A stretch of 64,000 bases of DNA from Streptomyces sp. AC558_RSS880 (GTDB lineage Bacteria; Actinomycetota; Actinomycetes; Streptomycetales; Streptomycetaceae), in contig NZ_JAGMUJ010000059.1 of assembly GCF_019049255.1 (NCBI RefSeq), positions 1 through 64,000 of the forward strand. Reading direction: 5' to 3'. Positions 43,385 to 52,183 of the stretch are shown here, in pieces. The notes beneath the pieces were generated by a model. The model did not search any database. It was not told the DNA's origin and saw only the letters and a list, made by a program, of their open reading frames with translations. A program made the position numbers and the translations under genes. Positions within the stretch are counted from its first letter, which is position 1. Every line of letters starts with the position of its first letter.

Positions 43385-43500
43385 GCCCACAGATTATGGG
43401 CGCAGGTATTGGACGTCGTTCAAGGTCCCCAGGAGGCTTGGCGAGGTGAGCGTGCCGGGTTCGCCGGACTCACTACGCGCTCGACCGAAGGACGAGGTAC

Positions 43501-43851
43501 ATGTTCACCGCCTACGCGATCACCACTGTCGTCACGATCCTGGCCAACGCCGGAATCGCCGCCGCGGACTTCCTCGGGGCCAGGTTCGTCCTCGCCAACT
43601 CGGCGGAGGTCGGCCTCCCGCAGACCTGGATCCCGTGGCTCGCCGTGCTCAAGGCCGCGGGGGCCGCCGGTCTCCTCCTCGGGCTCCTGGGTGTCCCGGT
43701 CATCGGCGTCGCCGCCGCGACCGGGCTCGTCCTGTTCTACCTCGGCGCCGTCGCCGCGCACATCCGCGCTCGCGTGTACTACAACTTCGCCTTTCCTGGC
43801 GGTTATCTGGCTCTGGCCGCTGCGTCCTTCGCCCTTGCCGTCACACGGTGA
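43501..43851 (+). CDS. DoxX-like membrane protein
   Basis: 116 aa with four membrane segments (TTVVTILANAGIAAADFLG, VLKAAGAAGLLLGLLGV, GVAAATGLVLFYLGAVAAHI, YLALAAASFALAVTR) and the DoxX-like VLKAAGAAGLLLGL motif and HIRAR loop. A strong ribosome site (AAGGACGAGG) precedes ATG 43501. DoxX relatives are linked with thiol and quinone redox homeostasis. Divergent from and probably regulated by the LysR protein. Confidence 0.82.
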   Translation: MFTAYAITTVVTILANAGIAAADFLGARFVLANSAEVGLPQTWIPWLAVLKAAGAAGLLLGLLGVPVIGVAAATGLVLFYLGAVAAHIRARVYYNFAFPGGYLALAAASFALAVTR

Positions 43852-44199
43852 ACGCCGCAGTGCCGCACGACGGGCCATGGCCCGGGGGTCGACTCCCTTC
43901 GAGGTCAGGACAGCGGAGGCCGTCGACCGGTGGCGTCCGGCCGACGGCGACGTGATCGGCCCCGGCAGGGAACAGCCGTGCGGTGCGGACCGATGGGGTG
44001 GAGTGACGCGGACGGGGACCGGTGACGAGATCGAGGCCCGGTTGCCCTGGCCCGGGGATCCGGCGGCCGTGTCGCGTCCCGGTCCGTGGGGCATCCGAGC
44101 GCGGCCGGGGGCCCGGTCCGTCGCGCGGCGACCGACTCGGTTCATGTCCCGCTCCCGGGCGCGTGCGGCGGGGCTGACCGCCCCCGCGGACCGACACGC
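43852..44199. other. Gap between two convergent genes
   Basis: About 350 bases. Open frames exist on both strands, but none has a good start, codon bias or a recognisable product. No clear terminator hairpin. Confidence 0.35.
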
Positions 44200-44610
44200 T
44201 CAGCGCAGAAGTGACTTCGGTTCCCGCAGCGCGTGCCACAGTCCCGCCGCGAGCGGTACGACCGTCATGGCGAAGAAGACCCAGAACACGAACTCGGCCC
44301 CGGGCGCGAGGTCGTAGACGGTGCCGTCCTCCCACCGGCAGTAGGCGCGCGGCGGGAACGGGGTGGAGATTCCCGAGACCTTCCCGTCCCCGAGGACGCC
44401 CTCGCGCATCGGCTCCCTGGGGCAGGGGGCGGTCTCCGGGAACAGGAAGGCGTCGTCCGCCGTCATGATCACGAACCAGGTGACGGCGCCGAGCGGCACC
44501 GACCAGAACACCGCGGTCCGCACCCACAACGGCAGCAGCGGATGCGCCAGCAGCCCGCGCAGCGCGACCCAGCCGACCACGAGCCCGACGAAGACCGGGA
44601 GCAGCGTCAT
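44200..44610 (-). CDS. Integral membrane protein of unknown function
   Basis: 136 aa with three to four membrane segments (LLPVFVGLVVGWVALRGLL, VFWSVPLGAVTWFVIMTA, FVFWVFFAMTVVPLAAGLWH) and an extracytoplasmic loop with two cysteines (TAPCPREPM, RAYCRWEDGTVYD). ATG 44610 overlaps the upstream stop (ATGA), so it is co-translated with the following gene in this list. The two may form a small membrane complex. No function recognised. Confidence 0.68.
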   Translation of the reverse strand: MTLLPVFVGLVVGWVALRGLLAHPLLPLWVRTAVFWSVPLGAVTWFVIMTADDAFLFPETAPCPREPMREGVLGDGKVSGISTPFPPRAYCRWEDGTVYDLAPGAEFVFWVFFAMTVVPLAAGLWHALREPKSLLR

Positions 44611-45077
44611 GACATCACCGCGGTCTTCTTCCGGGCACGGAACTCGGACGCGTGGCCCGCGCCGATGACGAGCAGGGCGGCGGCCAGGGCGAGGGACAAG
44701 GTCGCCCCGTTCATCCGGACATGGCCGGGGTCACCGGAGCAGACGGTGCCGTCGTGGCGGGCGCGGTCGAAGCGGAGCGGCAGGTACGAGGACCGGTGGT
44801 GGGACAGGCCCTGTTCCGTCTCGGCGTCGAAGCCGTCGCGGCAGGCCGGGGCGGGGATCGAGTCCGCGCCGTCGCCGAACGCCTGCTCCGACATCAGAAC
44901 CGAGAGGAACCCCGGGGAGTGGACGGCCGCGGCCGTTCCCGCCGCGCGGCGCAGCAGATGCGCCGCCCGGGGCCGGGGCCGACCGTGGAACGCCATCGCG
45001 ACGATCCCCACCGCGGCGATGAGCGCGCCGGCGGCACAGACCGCGGACAGTCCCAGCCCCGACAGCACGCCCGTCAC
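44607..45077 (-). CDS. Membrane protein coupled to the preceding one
   Basis: 156 aa from GTG 45077; GTG 45068 with GAGGGGGA eight bases away is a plausible shorter start. Two membrane segments flank an outer loop: LSAVCAAGALIAAVGIVAMA at the N terminus and LSLALAAALLVIGAGHASEF at the C terminus. The loop has an RAAGTAAAVHSPGFL region and cysteines in APACRDGFD and GTVCSGDPG, matching in style the loop of its coupled partner. Unknown role; first gene of a two-gene operon. Confidence 0.62.
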   Translation of the reverse strand: MTGVLSGLGLSAVCAAGALIAAVGIVAMAFHGRPRPRAAHLLRRAAGTAAAVHSPGFLSVLMSEQAFGDGADSIPAPACRDGFDAETEQGLSHHRSSYLPLRFDRARHDGTVCSGDPGHVRMNGATLSLALAAALLVIGAGHASEFRARKKTAVMS

Positions 45078-45835
45078 TCCCCCTCTGAGCCCCGTGTCAC
45101 GTAGACCCTAGTCCCGCGGGACGTCCCTGATGTACACGCCCCGTCGACTCGGGCCGTGGTTCAGCCGGTCCCCAGTCGCGCCGGCGCCCGTAGGCCCCTG
45201 CCTCGTACCTCCAGCCCGTGCCTCCAACCCGTGCCTCCGGTCTGCAAGGTCGTGTGTACGCAGTGACCCCGAGGAGACCAAGTCCCGCCGCGTTCCTCCT
45301 CGTCGGCGACCCCTCCGGTCGAGGTGAGCAGGGTCACAGCGCGGGGTCCTCGCTCTCCGCTCACGCCGCGGCGGCGCCCTCCGTGCGCCGTCCCCTCGTC
45401 CGGTGTGGCCGGAACTCGTCGGCATACCGCGGGCGTGCACTGCGACAGTGACGACTCCACGCCCGTTCGAGCGCCTGGCTTTCCGCCCCCGGACCAGAGC
45501 TCCGGACGATGCGGGGTCGGCCTACGGCCGCACGAACGATTGGCCGGAAGTAGCCGATTGAATACACGGGAAAGGCGGCAAAGCGCGCGACGGACTCACA
45601 AAGAGAGAAAACCGGAAGTCCCGCAAAACACTCGGCGACGACGCCGCCCCGTCGCCCGACCTCTCGACTCGTGCCCCTTCCCCCGACATTGCAATTGATC
45701 TATGGTCATGGCGACCGCAGTGTTCTCGGGTGACATCACCTCTCAAGACGTGAGCCTTCCATCGAAACCCTTGCACCACGTTTCGCAGTGACGCGGGCCG
45801 AATACCCCGGCGGGAATCCCTGACAAGGAGCGCGA
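45078..45835. other. Long gap before a secreted-protein gene
   Basis: About 760 bases. No convincing gene. At 45206-45242 a GTGCCTCC string recurs three times about 12-16 bases apart. From 45660 the base composition is lower in G+C, as expected of the promoter region for the gene at 45836. Confidence 0.4.
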
Positions 45836-46399
45836 GTGAAGACAGTGATACGCATCGGCATTGCGGCTGCCGCCGCCCTGGGCCTCATGGCTGCCGCACC
45901 CGCCTCCTCCGCGGCCGAGCACACCTCCGCACGGACGAAGCAGACGAGCACGACGCTCGCGACCGTCGACATCAAGGGCGTTCAGGTCGACGAGAAGGCG
46001 TCGAGCGACACGAGACGGATCATCGAGGCCGACGCGCCGGCTGCCGTCGCCGCCGCGAACGTGTGCGGATCCGGCTACACCATCTCCACCGGAGCGTGGC
46101 GCTACGACGGCTACGGCACCACGTACACATGGACCAACGGCACGTCCGGGGCCGGGTACTACGACAGGCCGATCTGTGCCGTGTTCTTCAACGACAGCGG
46201 CTACACGAAGTACATGGGTGTGCGTCTGCGGTCCAATTACACCGCTGACGCCCCCGCCGAGGACTTCGGCGCCTTCGGCTCCTACGCCGGCCCCGTCTAC
46301 CAGAAGCGGGGCTACTGCGGGACGGTCTACTCCTACATGGAGGCGTCCAACGGCAACGTTCTCGTCGACCGTACCCAGACGGTCGGGAGCTGCAACTGA
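45836..46399 (+). CDS. Secreted protein of unknown function
   Basis: 187 aa from GTG 45836, with AAGGAGCGCGA just before it. Signal peptide VIRIGIAAAAALGLMAAAPA with a cut after SSAAE. The mature protein has a Thr/Ser-rich spacer, then a Tyr/Gly-rich beta domain (NVCGSGYTISTGAWRYDGYG, YDRPICAVFFNDSGYTKYMG, KRGYCGTVYSYMEASNG) with four cysteines in likely two disulphides. It resembles small spore- or surface-associated proteins of Streptomyces but I cannot name a family. Confidence 0.7.
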   Translation: MKTVIRIGIAAAAALGLMAAAPASSAAEHTSARTKQTSTTLATVDIKGVQVDEKASSDTRRIIEADAPAAVAAANVCGSGYTISTGAWRYDGYGTTYTWTNGTSGAGYYDRPICAVFFNDSGYTKYMGVRLRSNYTADAPAEDFGAFGSYAGPVYQKRGYCGTVYSYMEASNGNVLVDRTQTVGSCN

Positions 46400-46752
46400 T
46401 CGTGGCCCGCACTCGAGCACGACGTGCTCCGGCGGCGGGGCTCGTGACGTCCGGCGGACATGGACGCGGAAAGCGCATGGTGCGCGGTACCGGCAGGACA
46501 ATGGCACGCCGCCGTTCCAAGGAATGAACCGGCCGTCCTCGCCGACGTCCCGAGAATCACGCGGTGAAGAATTCCGCCCGTTTATCTCACGTACCGTGCC
46601 GTCCCCTTCCGACGCACAGGCACCGGATTCCGCATTCCCGAGCATGTCCCGTCCGGGCAACCGCTGACGACACGGGCGCGCTTTTTCATGCCCGACTTGA
46701 CTTCGAAACAGCCGCCATCGCTGCGGCTCTCATCACAGAAGGAGTGGCGGAC
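46400..46752. other. Gap with a short hairpin
   Basis: GAGCACGACGTGCTC at about 46424-46438 is a 6-bp hairpin that may end the previous transcript. An open frame in register with the next gene covers 46564-46752 but lacks a ribosome site and good codon bias. Confidence 0.4.
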
Positions 46753-49215
46753 TTGGCCGACGCCAAGGTTCTTGAGGCGCAGCAATGGGTGAATGCCACC
46801 TACGGATCTGTCGCCGGATACGTCAGGTGCCCCGAGGACGGGCGCACCGGCTGGTCCACGATGTACGCGCTGACCATGGGGCTCCAGCACGAGTTGGGCA
46901 TCAGTCCCGTGGTGGCGAGTTTCGGCCCGACCACCCTCTCCAGGCTCCAGGCGCTCGGCGACATCGGCTTCGGCTGGAACAAGAACGCCAACATCGTCCG
47001 CATCCTCCAGCACGGCCTGTTCTGCAAGGGCTACTGGGGAGCCAATGGATACGGCGAGTACGGGGCCGTGACCACGGAGGCGGTGAAGGCCCTCCTGGTC
47101 GACATGGGCCTGCCCGACGGCGGAACAGGGACGTCCGGCGGCGTCACCACTCCGAAGATCTTCAAGTGCATCCTCAACATGGACGCATACGTCGTCGTCG
47201 CCGGCGGAACGGAGAAGATCCGGGCCATCCAGCAGTGGCTCAACAACCGCTACTGGCAGCGGGACGCCTACTCGATCGGCCCGTGCGACGGCATTTACTC
47301 CCGGGACGTGCAGAAGTCCCTGGTGATCGCCATCCAGTACGAACTGGGGCTCAGCCCCAACGGCAATTTCGGCCCCGGCACCCAGGCCGGTCTGCGCAGC
47401 CATCCCGTGCGGGAGGGCGACTCGGGCATCTTCGTGCAGCTGTTCACCGCGGCCTGCGTCTTCAACGAGCCGGTGATCCTGCGCGGCCTGGACGACTCGG
47501 AGGTCCGGACGACGTTCAAGAGCACCTTCGACGCGAAGACCAAGGAGTTCGTCCAGGTCTTCCAGAAGTTCTCCCAGCTGTACGAGTCGGGAGACGCCAA
47601 CTACGGCGTGGGTGAGTACGACACCTGGTCCCAGTTGCTGGTGTCCATGGGCAACGCGGACCGTGCGGCGACCGGTTCGGACACGAGATTCGAGATCACC
47701 GCCTCCCGTGCCCGCTGGCTGTACGACAACGACTACCGCCTGGTCGGCCGCTACCTCTACGATCCGCCGGGGTCCACCCTCGACAAGGAGATCAAACCCG
47801 GCGAGCTGCAGACCATCTTCGACGCCGGTCTGCGCGTCTTCCCGATCTATCAGGACAACGCGCGCCGGCTCGCGGACTTCACCTACAGCCAGGGCTTCCA
47901 GCACGCCCTGAACGCGCACGACCTGGCAAGCGGGTACGGCTTCAACCGCGGCACGACGATCTACTTCGCGGTCGACTACGACGCCCAGCAGTGGGAGATC
48001 GACGGTCAGCCGGAGGGCATCGTCGCCTACTTCAACGGTGTGGTGGCCGGCCTCGCCAGCCGGGGCAAGAAGTACTTCCACGGCGTCTACGGTTCCCGCA
48101 ACGTCTGCATCAACGTCACCGCCAAGACCGGTGCGCGCTTCTCCTTCGTCTCCGGCATGTCCTGGGGCTTCTCCGGGAACCTCGGCTACCCCCTGCCCGC
48201 CAACTGGGCGATCAACCAGATCAAGGAGTTCCAGGTCACCAACGGCTCGGACACCTTCGACCTGGACCGGGACGTCTGGCGGCGCAACGGCGAGCCCGGC
48301 GTCCGCTCGGTGAACAACACGGGCGGCCCCGCCGACACGTACATCGCCTACGTGCAGCGTCTCTACGATCACGCCGTCGCGTACAAGGCGTCGAACAACG
48401 TCGGCACCAACGCCAGCCGACTGGTGATGGAGTACATCCGTCACGAGAAGTACCGGGGCCTGAAGTGGTGGTGGCTGGCGAACAGCTACGACGAGGACTT
48501 CGTCGGGTACTGCGACAGCCGCGGGATGTCGGTCGAGGACTCCTTCACCGACACCGTCACGGGCTACCAGCTCGACGCCACCCACCTGATGGCCACGGCC
48601 AACGGCTTCCTGGAGAACTCCGACCCCTCCGACAAGAAGGAGTCCACCGGTGGCGACATCGCCGGCTGGGGCGGGGACATCATGACGTTCTGGGCGGACT
48701 GGCGGAACTCGGTGGACGAGTACGCCTCGCCGCTCACGTTCTGCCAGGCCAAGCTGGCCATCCCCGGCACCGTCTCCAGCTTCGGCTACACGGACATGCT
48801 GGAGGACGTCGACGGGTACCTGCTGGCCAAGCACGTCGCCGGGGGCGGGAACGTCGTCGACTGGATGAAGGCGCACTACAACAACGGGGGCGCTCTGACC
48901 CGCTTCCGCAGCCACTTCGACCGGCGGTGGGAGAACGCCACCAACGCGCGGGCGAGTTGCTGGGACATCCTCGCCGGCCCGTCCGACGTCACCGTCGACG
49001 CGGCCCGGCTCGCGCTCATCACGGGCGCGGGCGTCGCCCTGCCGGCGGACTACGTCCTCATTCCCGGCAACACGGAGAAGCTGGCCCAGTTCTGTCAGGG
49101 CTTCTCCGACCGTCAGCTCGCCCTCATCGGCCTGGAGAACAGCCTGGCCGCCAAGTACAAGGAGAACCTGGCCGTCTACCGCAAGCAGGCCGCGCAGCGG
49201 GCCGCGGCCCGGTAG
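46753..49215 (+). CDS. DUF1906 glycoside-hydrolase-like protein with peptidoglycan-binding repeats
   Basis: 820 aa from TTG 46753, with AAGGAG about eight bases upstream (GTG 46744 is an alternative). No signal peptide is evident. Two peptidoglycan-binding-type repeats lie at the N terminus (GLQHELGISPVVASFGPTTL; IQYELGLSPNGNFGPGTQAG). Residues ~310-520 are a DUF1906/Rv2525c-like TIM barrel (YDNDYRLVGRYLYDPPG, GLRVFPIYQDNARR, GTTIYFAVDYDAQQ, GVYGSRNVC, DLDRDVWRRNG). A further ~300-residue helical C-terminal domain has no match known to me. Likely a cell-wall-targeted protein, perhaps exported by a non-classical route. It is followed by a small membrane protein gene 28 nt on. Confidence 0.82.
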   Translation: MADAKVLEAQQWVNATYGSVAGYVRCPEDGRTGWSTMYALTMGLQHELGISPVVASFGPTTLSRLQALGDIGFGWNKNANIVRILQHGLFCKGYWGANGYGEYGAVTTEAVKALLVDMGLPDGGTGTSGGVTTPKIFKCILNMDAYVVVAGGTEKIRAIQQWLNNRYWQRDAYSIGPCDGIYSRDVQKSLVIAIQYELGLSPNGNFGPGTQAGLRSHPVREGDSGIFVQLFTAACVFNEPVILRGLDDSEVRTTFKSTFDAKTKEFVQVFQKFSQLYESGDANYGVGEYDTWSQLLVSMGNADRAATGSDTRFEITASRARWLYDNDYRLVGRYLYDPPGSTLDKEIKPGELQTIFDAGLRVFPIYQDNARRLADFTYSQGFQHALNAHDLASGYGFNRGTTIYFAVDYDAQQWEIDGQPEGIVAYFNGVVAGLASRGKKYFHGVYGSRNVCINVTAKTGARFSFVSGMSWGFSGNLGYPLPANWAINQIKEFQVTNGSDTFDLDRDVWRRNGEPGVRSVNNTGGPADTYIAYVQRLYDHAVAYKASNNVGTNASRLVMEYIRHEKYRGLKWWWLANSYDEDFVGYCDSRGMSVEDSFTDTVTGYQLDATHLMATANGFLENSDPSDKKESTGGDIAGWGGDIMTFWADWRNSVDEYASPLTFCQAKLAIPGTVSSFGYTDMLEDVDGYLLAKHVAGGGNVVDWMKAHYNNGGALTRFRSHFDRRWENATNARASCWDILAGPSDVTVDAARLALITGAGVALPADYVLIPGNTEKLAQFCQGFSDRQLALIGLENSLAAKYKENLAVYRKQAAQRAAAR

Positions 49216-49243
49216 GTCAGGAAGAACCTGCAGAGTTCAGCCC

Positions 49244-49666
49244 ATGGCCCTCATTCTCATCCCGATTCTCCTGCCCCTCCTGGTCTGCCTGTGGTTCTGG
49301 AGCCGCCCGCTGCTCTCCGGCACGTGGCGGCGCAGTCCCGCGTGGTTCACCTGGAGCGCGGTGCTCCTCCTGCTGGGAGCCGGTGTCAGCTACCTCATCG
49401 GCTCCCTCGCCGGGGCGTCACTGGACCCGGAGGAGGCGTGCCACAAGGCGGGCCAGACCTACGACCGGGCGTACCGCAGGGCGAACTTCGAGGAGTACAC
49501 GCGGTGGTTCCCGCTGCACGACAAGTGTCATGCGGGGTACGACCTGGTCCCGGCTTGGGTGAACCCGGTCCTGGTCGTGCTCCCGGTCCTGGCGCTGCTC
49601 TGCCTGGCCTGTGCCGTGGGCCTGACCGTCATCCGACTCCGTACCAACAGGAAGGGCACTTCATGA
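49244..49666 (+). CDS. Small membrane protein
   Basis: 140 aa, three membrane segments (ALILIPILLPLLVCLWFW, TWSAVLLLLGAGVSYLIG, VLVVLPVLALLCLACAVGL) and an outer loop with two cysteines (EEACHKAGQTYDRAYRR, HDKCHAGYD). It is 28 nt after the DUF1906 gene and overlaps the next by 4 nt, so three genes form one operon. Unknown role, possibly anchoring its exported neighbours. Confidence 0.68.
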   Translation: MALILIPILLPLLVCLWFWSRPLLSGTWRRSPAWFTWSAVLLLLGAGVSYLIGSLAGASLDPEEACHKAGQTYDRAYRRANFEEYTRWFPLHDKCHAGYDLVPAWVNPVLVVLPVLALLCLACAVGLTVIRLRTNRKGTS

Positions 49667-50340
49667 CCGCTTTGAGCAGACGCCGTGTGCTCGGTGCCAC
49701 CGGGAGCCTGGCCGGGGCCGCCGCCCTCGGCCTCCTGGACACGGCCCCGGCCGCGGCCGCCGCCCCGGCCCGGACGGACCGGGCGGCAACCGCCTGGCGC
49801 GGCAGCCGCTCGGCCAACGGCTGGAAGATCCTCGACGAGGCCGCGTCCCACACCATCGAGGGCAGCGGCCTGACCGTACGCCTGGCCGACGGCGACGCCG
49901 CGACGCTCCTGTTGCACGTCGCCCGGCGTTTCCACTACGAGATCGACCAACTGCGCGAGAAGGACGTGACGGGCCACACCACGTCCCGCGAGGTGCGTCA
50001 ACCCCACGAGTCGAACTACCTGTCCGGCACGGCGATGGCGATCCGGCCGCACGCCTACCCGCTGGGGGTACGCGGTGGTCTGTACCCGCAGGAGCTGGTG
50101 GTGGTGCGGGACATCCTGGCCGAGCTGGACGGTGCCGTCGTCTGGGGCGGTGACTTCACCACGCCCCAGGAGTCGCACTTCGAGATCGCTCTCGGTCCGG
50201 CCCACCCGAAGGTGCGGGGCGTGGCTCGCAAGCTCCGGTCCTGGAGGGACGTACCGGGCCTGGGAGCGGGGACGGTCGACGCGTTCGCTCCGGAACGCCG
50301 GGCGGCCGTCAAGGCCTTCGGCCGGAGGGACGCCTCGTAG
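49663..50340 (+). CDS. Tat-exported M15-peptidase-like protein, degenerate active site
   Basis: 225 aa; ATGA overlap with the membrane protein gene. A twin-arginine signal is visible (SRRRVLGATGSLAGAAALGL). The mature domain has the D-Ala-D-Ala carboxypeptidase (M15) layout: HESNYLSGTAMAIRPHAYPL, then LVVVRDILAELDGAVVWGGD, FTTPQESHFEIAL. In active actinobacterial relatives the first part reads 'SNHASGTAIDLN'; here the metal-binding His and Asp are Tyr and Ala, while the last His (SHFEI) is kept. It is probably a non-catalytic wall-binding protein, matching the neighbouring DUF1906 gene. Confidence 0.75.
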   Translation: MTALSRRRVLGATGSLAGAAALGLLDTAPAAAAAPARTDRAATAWRGSRSANGWKILDEAASHTIEGSGLTVRLADGDAATLLLHVARRFHYEIDQLREKDVTGHTTSREVRQPHESNYLSGTAMAIRPHAYPLGVRGGLYPQELVVVRDILAELDGAVVWGGDFTTPQESHFEIALGPAHPKVRGVARKLRSWRDVPGLGAGTVDAFAPERRAAVKAFGRRDAS

Positions 50341-50349
50341 GGTCCGCGC

Positions 50350-50381
50350 GATCTCCGGCCCGGAGGCCCGGGCCGGAGATC
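50350..50381 (+). terminator. Terminator of the DUF1906/M15-like operon
   Basis: A perfect 14-bp stem, GATCTCCGGCCCGG with CCGGGCCGGAGATC, and an AGGC loop, nine bases after the stop. The convergent esterase gene ends further right, so it may act in both directions. Confidence 0.85.
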
Positions 50382-50506
50382 CTGTGGCGGCAGCGCGGAG
50401 CATGACCGAAGTGCGGGGCTCCCGCGCCGGGGAAGCGGTTCCCCGAGGGGGGGAGGCCGGACGAGGGGCCGAAGTCGCTGCCCCGGCCGTCCCCCGGACC
50501 CGGGCG

Positions 50507-51538
50507 TCACCCCCTCAGGCCGAGGGCGCCCAGCAGCATCGGCAGCGAGGCGTGCAACTCGCGTTCCCAGTACGCCCAGGCGTGGGTGCCCGGGCCGTAG
50601 AAGTGGGTGGTCAGGTGCTTGGCGCCCACGCGTTCCAGCTCGGCGGCCAGGGCGTGGTTCTGGCGGTTGAAGTCGGCCTCGAGGGCGCTGGTGCCGCCCG
50701 GCGGGTCCAGGGGGCCGGTGGTGCCGTCGCCGCAGGACAGGTACACGGGGATCGACTTGAGTCGTTCGGCCAGGTGGAAGGGGTCGTGAGCCTGCCATAT
50801 GCGGCGTTGCGCGACCGGGTCGCCCCAGACGCGCAGCGGGTCGCCGCCCTGACCGGCGAAGAATCCCATGATGCGGTCGACCGACTCGTCGTCGAGGAGG
50901 GGGTGGGCCGAGCCGGAGTACGCGGCGGTCGCCCTGAACATGCCGGGGTGCCGGGCGGCGTACAGCAGGGCGCCCTGGCCTCCCATCGACAGTCCGGCGA
51001 CGACGCGGTTGCGGCCGGCGCCCCAGTCGCGTTCGAGGAGGTGGCGCAGCTCGGCCGTGTGGAAGGTCTCCCACGCCGGGTCGCCGCCCTCGCCGTGGTT
51101 CCACCAGTCGCTGTACCAGCCGTTCCAGCCGGCCTCCGGCATGACGACCAGGACGTCGCGCAGGCTGTCCGTCTCCGCGACGTCGGTCATGGCGGTCCAC
51201 GAGGTGTAGTCGCCGCAGCAACCGTGCAGGAGCCACAGGGTCGGCCAGTGCCGGCGTCGGTCGCCGGGGTTCCAGCCGTCGGGGGTGAGGAGGCGGACCT
51301 CGACCGTACGGCCGCCCAGGGCCGCCGACCTCACCGACAGGTCGACCTGCCGGTCGGCGACTTGGGTGACGGCGACGACCTCGGCGCCGCGCGCATGCGG
51401 CGAACGGGACGGGGCCTCGGCCCCCTGCCCCGTGACGGCGTGTGCCGGTGCGGTGGGCGCGAGGGTGAGGAGGACCGTGGCGAGGACGAGCAGGGCTCTG
51501 GAGCGGAGGGTCAGGAGGGCGGTCGTGGTCGCTGACAA
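50507..51538 (-). CDS. Secreted esterase of the antigen-85/FrmB type
   Basis: 343 aa from TTG 51538 (CAGGGAGCC upstream). Signal peptide RSRALLVLATVLLTLAPTAP, cut near AHAVT. The alpha/beta hydrolase core has the oxyanion string WLLHGCCGDYTSW, the nucleophile elbow VVAGLSMGGQGAL, YSGSAHPLL, an acid in SCGDGTTGPLD and the catalytic His in FYGPGTHAWAYWERELH. The sequence fits the putative esterase family (PF00756) that includes mycolyltransferases and S-formylglutathione hydrolase. Streptomyces lacks mycolic acids, so it is most likely an extracellular acyl esterase. It is convergent with the M15-like operon. Confidence 0.88.
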   Translation of the reverse strand: MSATTTALLTLRSRALLVLATVLLTLAPTAPAHAVTGQGAEAPSRSPHARGAEVVAVTQVADRQVDLSVRSAALGGRTVEVRLLTPDGWNPGDRRRHWPTLWLLHGCCGDYTSWTAMTDVAETDSLRDVLVVMPEAGWNGWYSDWWNHGEGGDPAWETFHTAELRHLLERDWGAGRNRVVAGLSMGGQGALLYAARHPGMFRATAAYSGSAHPLLDDESVDRIMGFFAGQGGDPLRVWGDPVAQRRIWQAHDPFHLAERLKSIPVYLSCGDGTTGPLDPPGGTSALEADFNRQNHALAAELERVGAKHLTTHFYGPGTHAWAYWERELHASLPMLLGALGLRG

Positions 51539-51675
51539 GGCGGCTCCCTGGGGTGCGGTTCGACCGGGCTGGACGCACGAGCGCGTCGGAACTGCCCTTC
51601 CCACGGACGGTCACGACGATGCGTCCGGGCGGCCGTACCGTCACCCGGCTCCCCTGAGGGGCGCCGCCGCGCCGC

Positions 51676-52074
51676 CTACAGTCCCGCCCGTGCCAGCAGC
51701 ACCGGCAGGGCCTCCGGCTTCACCTTCTGTACCGATCTCACCTGGCCCAGGCCCAGTTCCCCGCGGCTCACCGGGTCGCGGTACAGGGCCTTCGTCGCCT
51801 CGGTCAGCAAGGTCACCGGGACCAGGAAGGGGACGTCGGGGTCCTCGTCGTCCGGGCGGGGCTCCTCGTCGACCTCGGCCACCGCGGCGACCGCCGCCTC
51901 GGGCCGCGCGAAGTAGAACCAGAGGCGGTCGCCCGGCTCCATCCGGTTGCGGCGGCTGAGCCAGAGCTCCAGTTCCGGTTCCTCTTCGGCGAGTTGGAGC
52001 ATCGTCTCCCTGTCGGACGGCTCCCCGTCCAGCGTGTCCTTTCGCGGATCGAGGATGTAGATCCAGTCCGCCAT
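51676..52074 (-). CDS. EVE-like (PUA-fold) protein
   Basis: 132 aa. ATG 52074 (MADWIYILDPRKDTLDGE) is chosen because GAAGGGGATT precedes it. Core strings are SRRNRMEPGDRLWFYFARPE, AVAAVAEVDEEP and LVPVTLLTEATKALYRDP, an EVE-domain pattern that would hold a modified base in an aromatic cage. It lies about 110 nt after the N6-methylase gene on the same strand, so it may read or regulate the mark made by that enzyme. Domain call by pattern; the ligand is unknown. Confidence 0.66.
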   Translation of the reverse strand: MADWIYILDPRKDTLDGEPSDRETMLQLAEEEPELELWLSRRNRMEPGDRLWFYFARPEAAVAAVAEVDEEPRPDDEDPDVPFLVPVTLLTEATKALYRDPVSRGELGLGQVRSVQKVKPEALPVLLARAGL

Positions 52075-52183
52075 GGAATCCCCTTCGGTCAGGACGCTCG
52101 GCCCGCGTGAAGACGCATCGGTGCAGCGACTCATGGTGCCAGACACCCGAGGGATGCGCGTACACGTTTTCGACACGAAGGTG

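Noticed and set aside
43852..44199. A possible small gene between the DoxX and membrane-protein genes
   Set aside because: Neither strand gives a frame with a start, coding bias and family resemblance.
45206..45242. Three GTGCCTCC strings as a possible CRISPR or iteron array
   Set aside because: Units are too short and irregular and have no associated genes.
45130..45698. Short open frames in the 45-kb gap
   Set aside because: Arg/Pro/Ser-rich, no ribosome sites and no codon bias; not credible genes.
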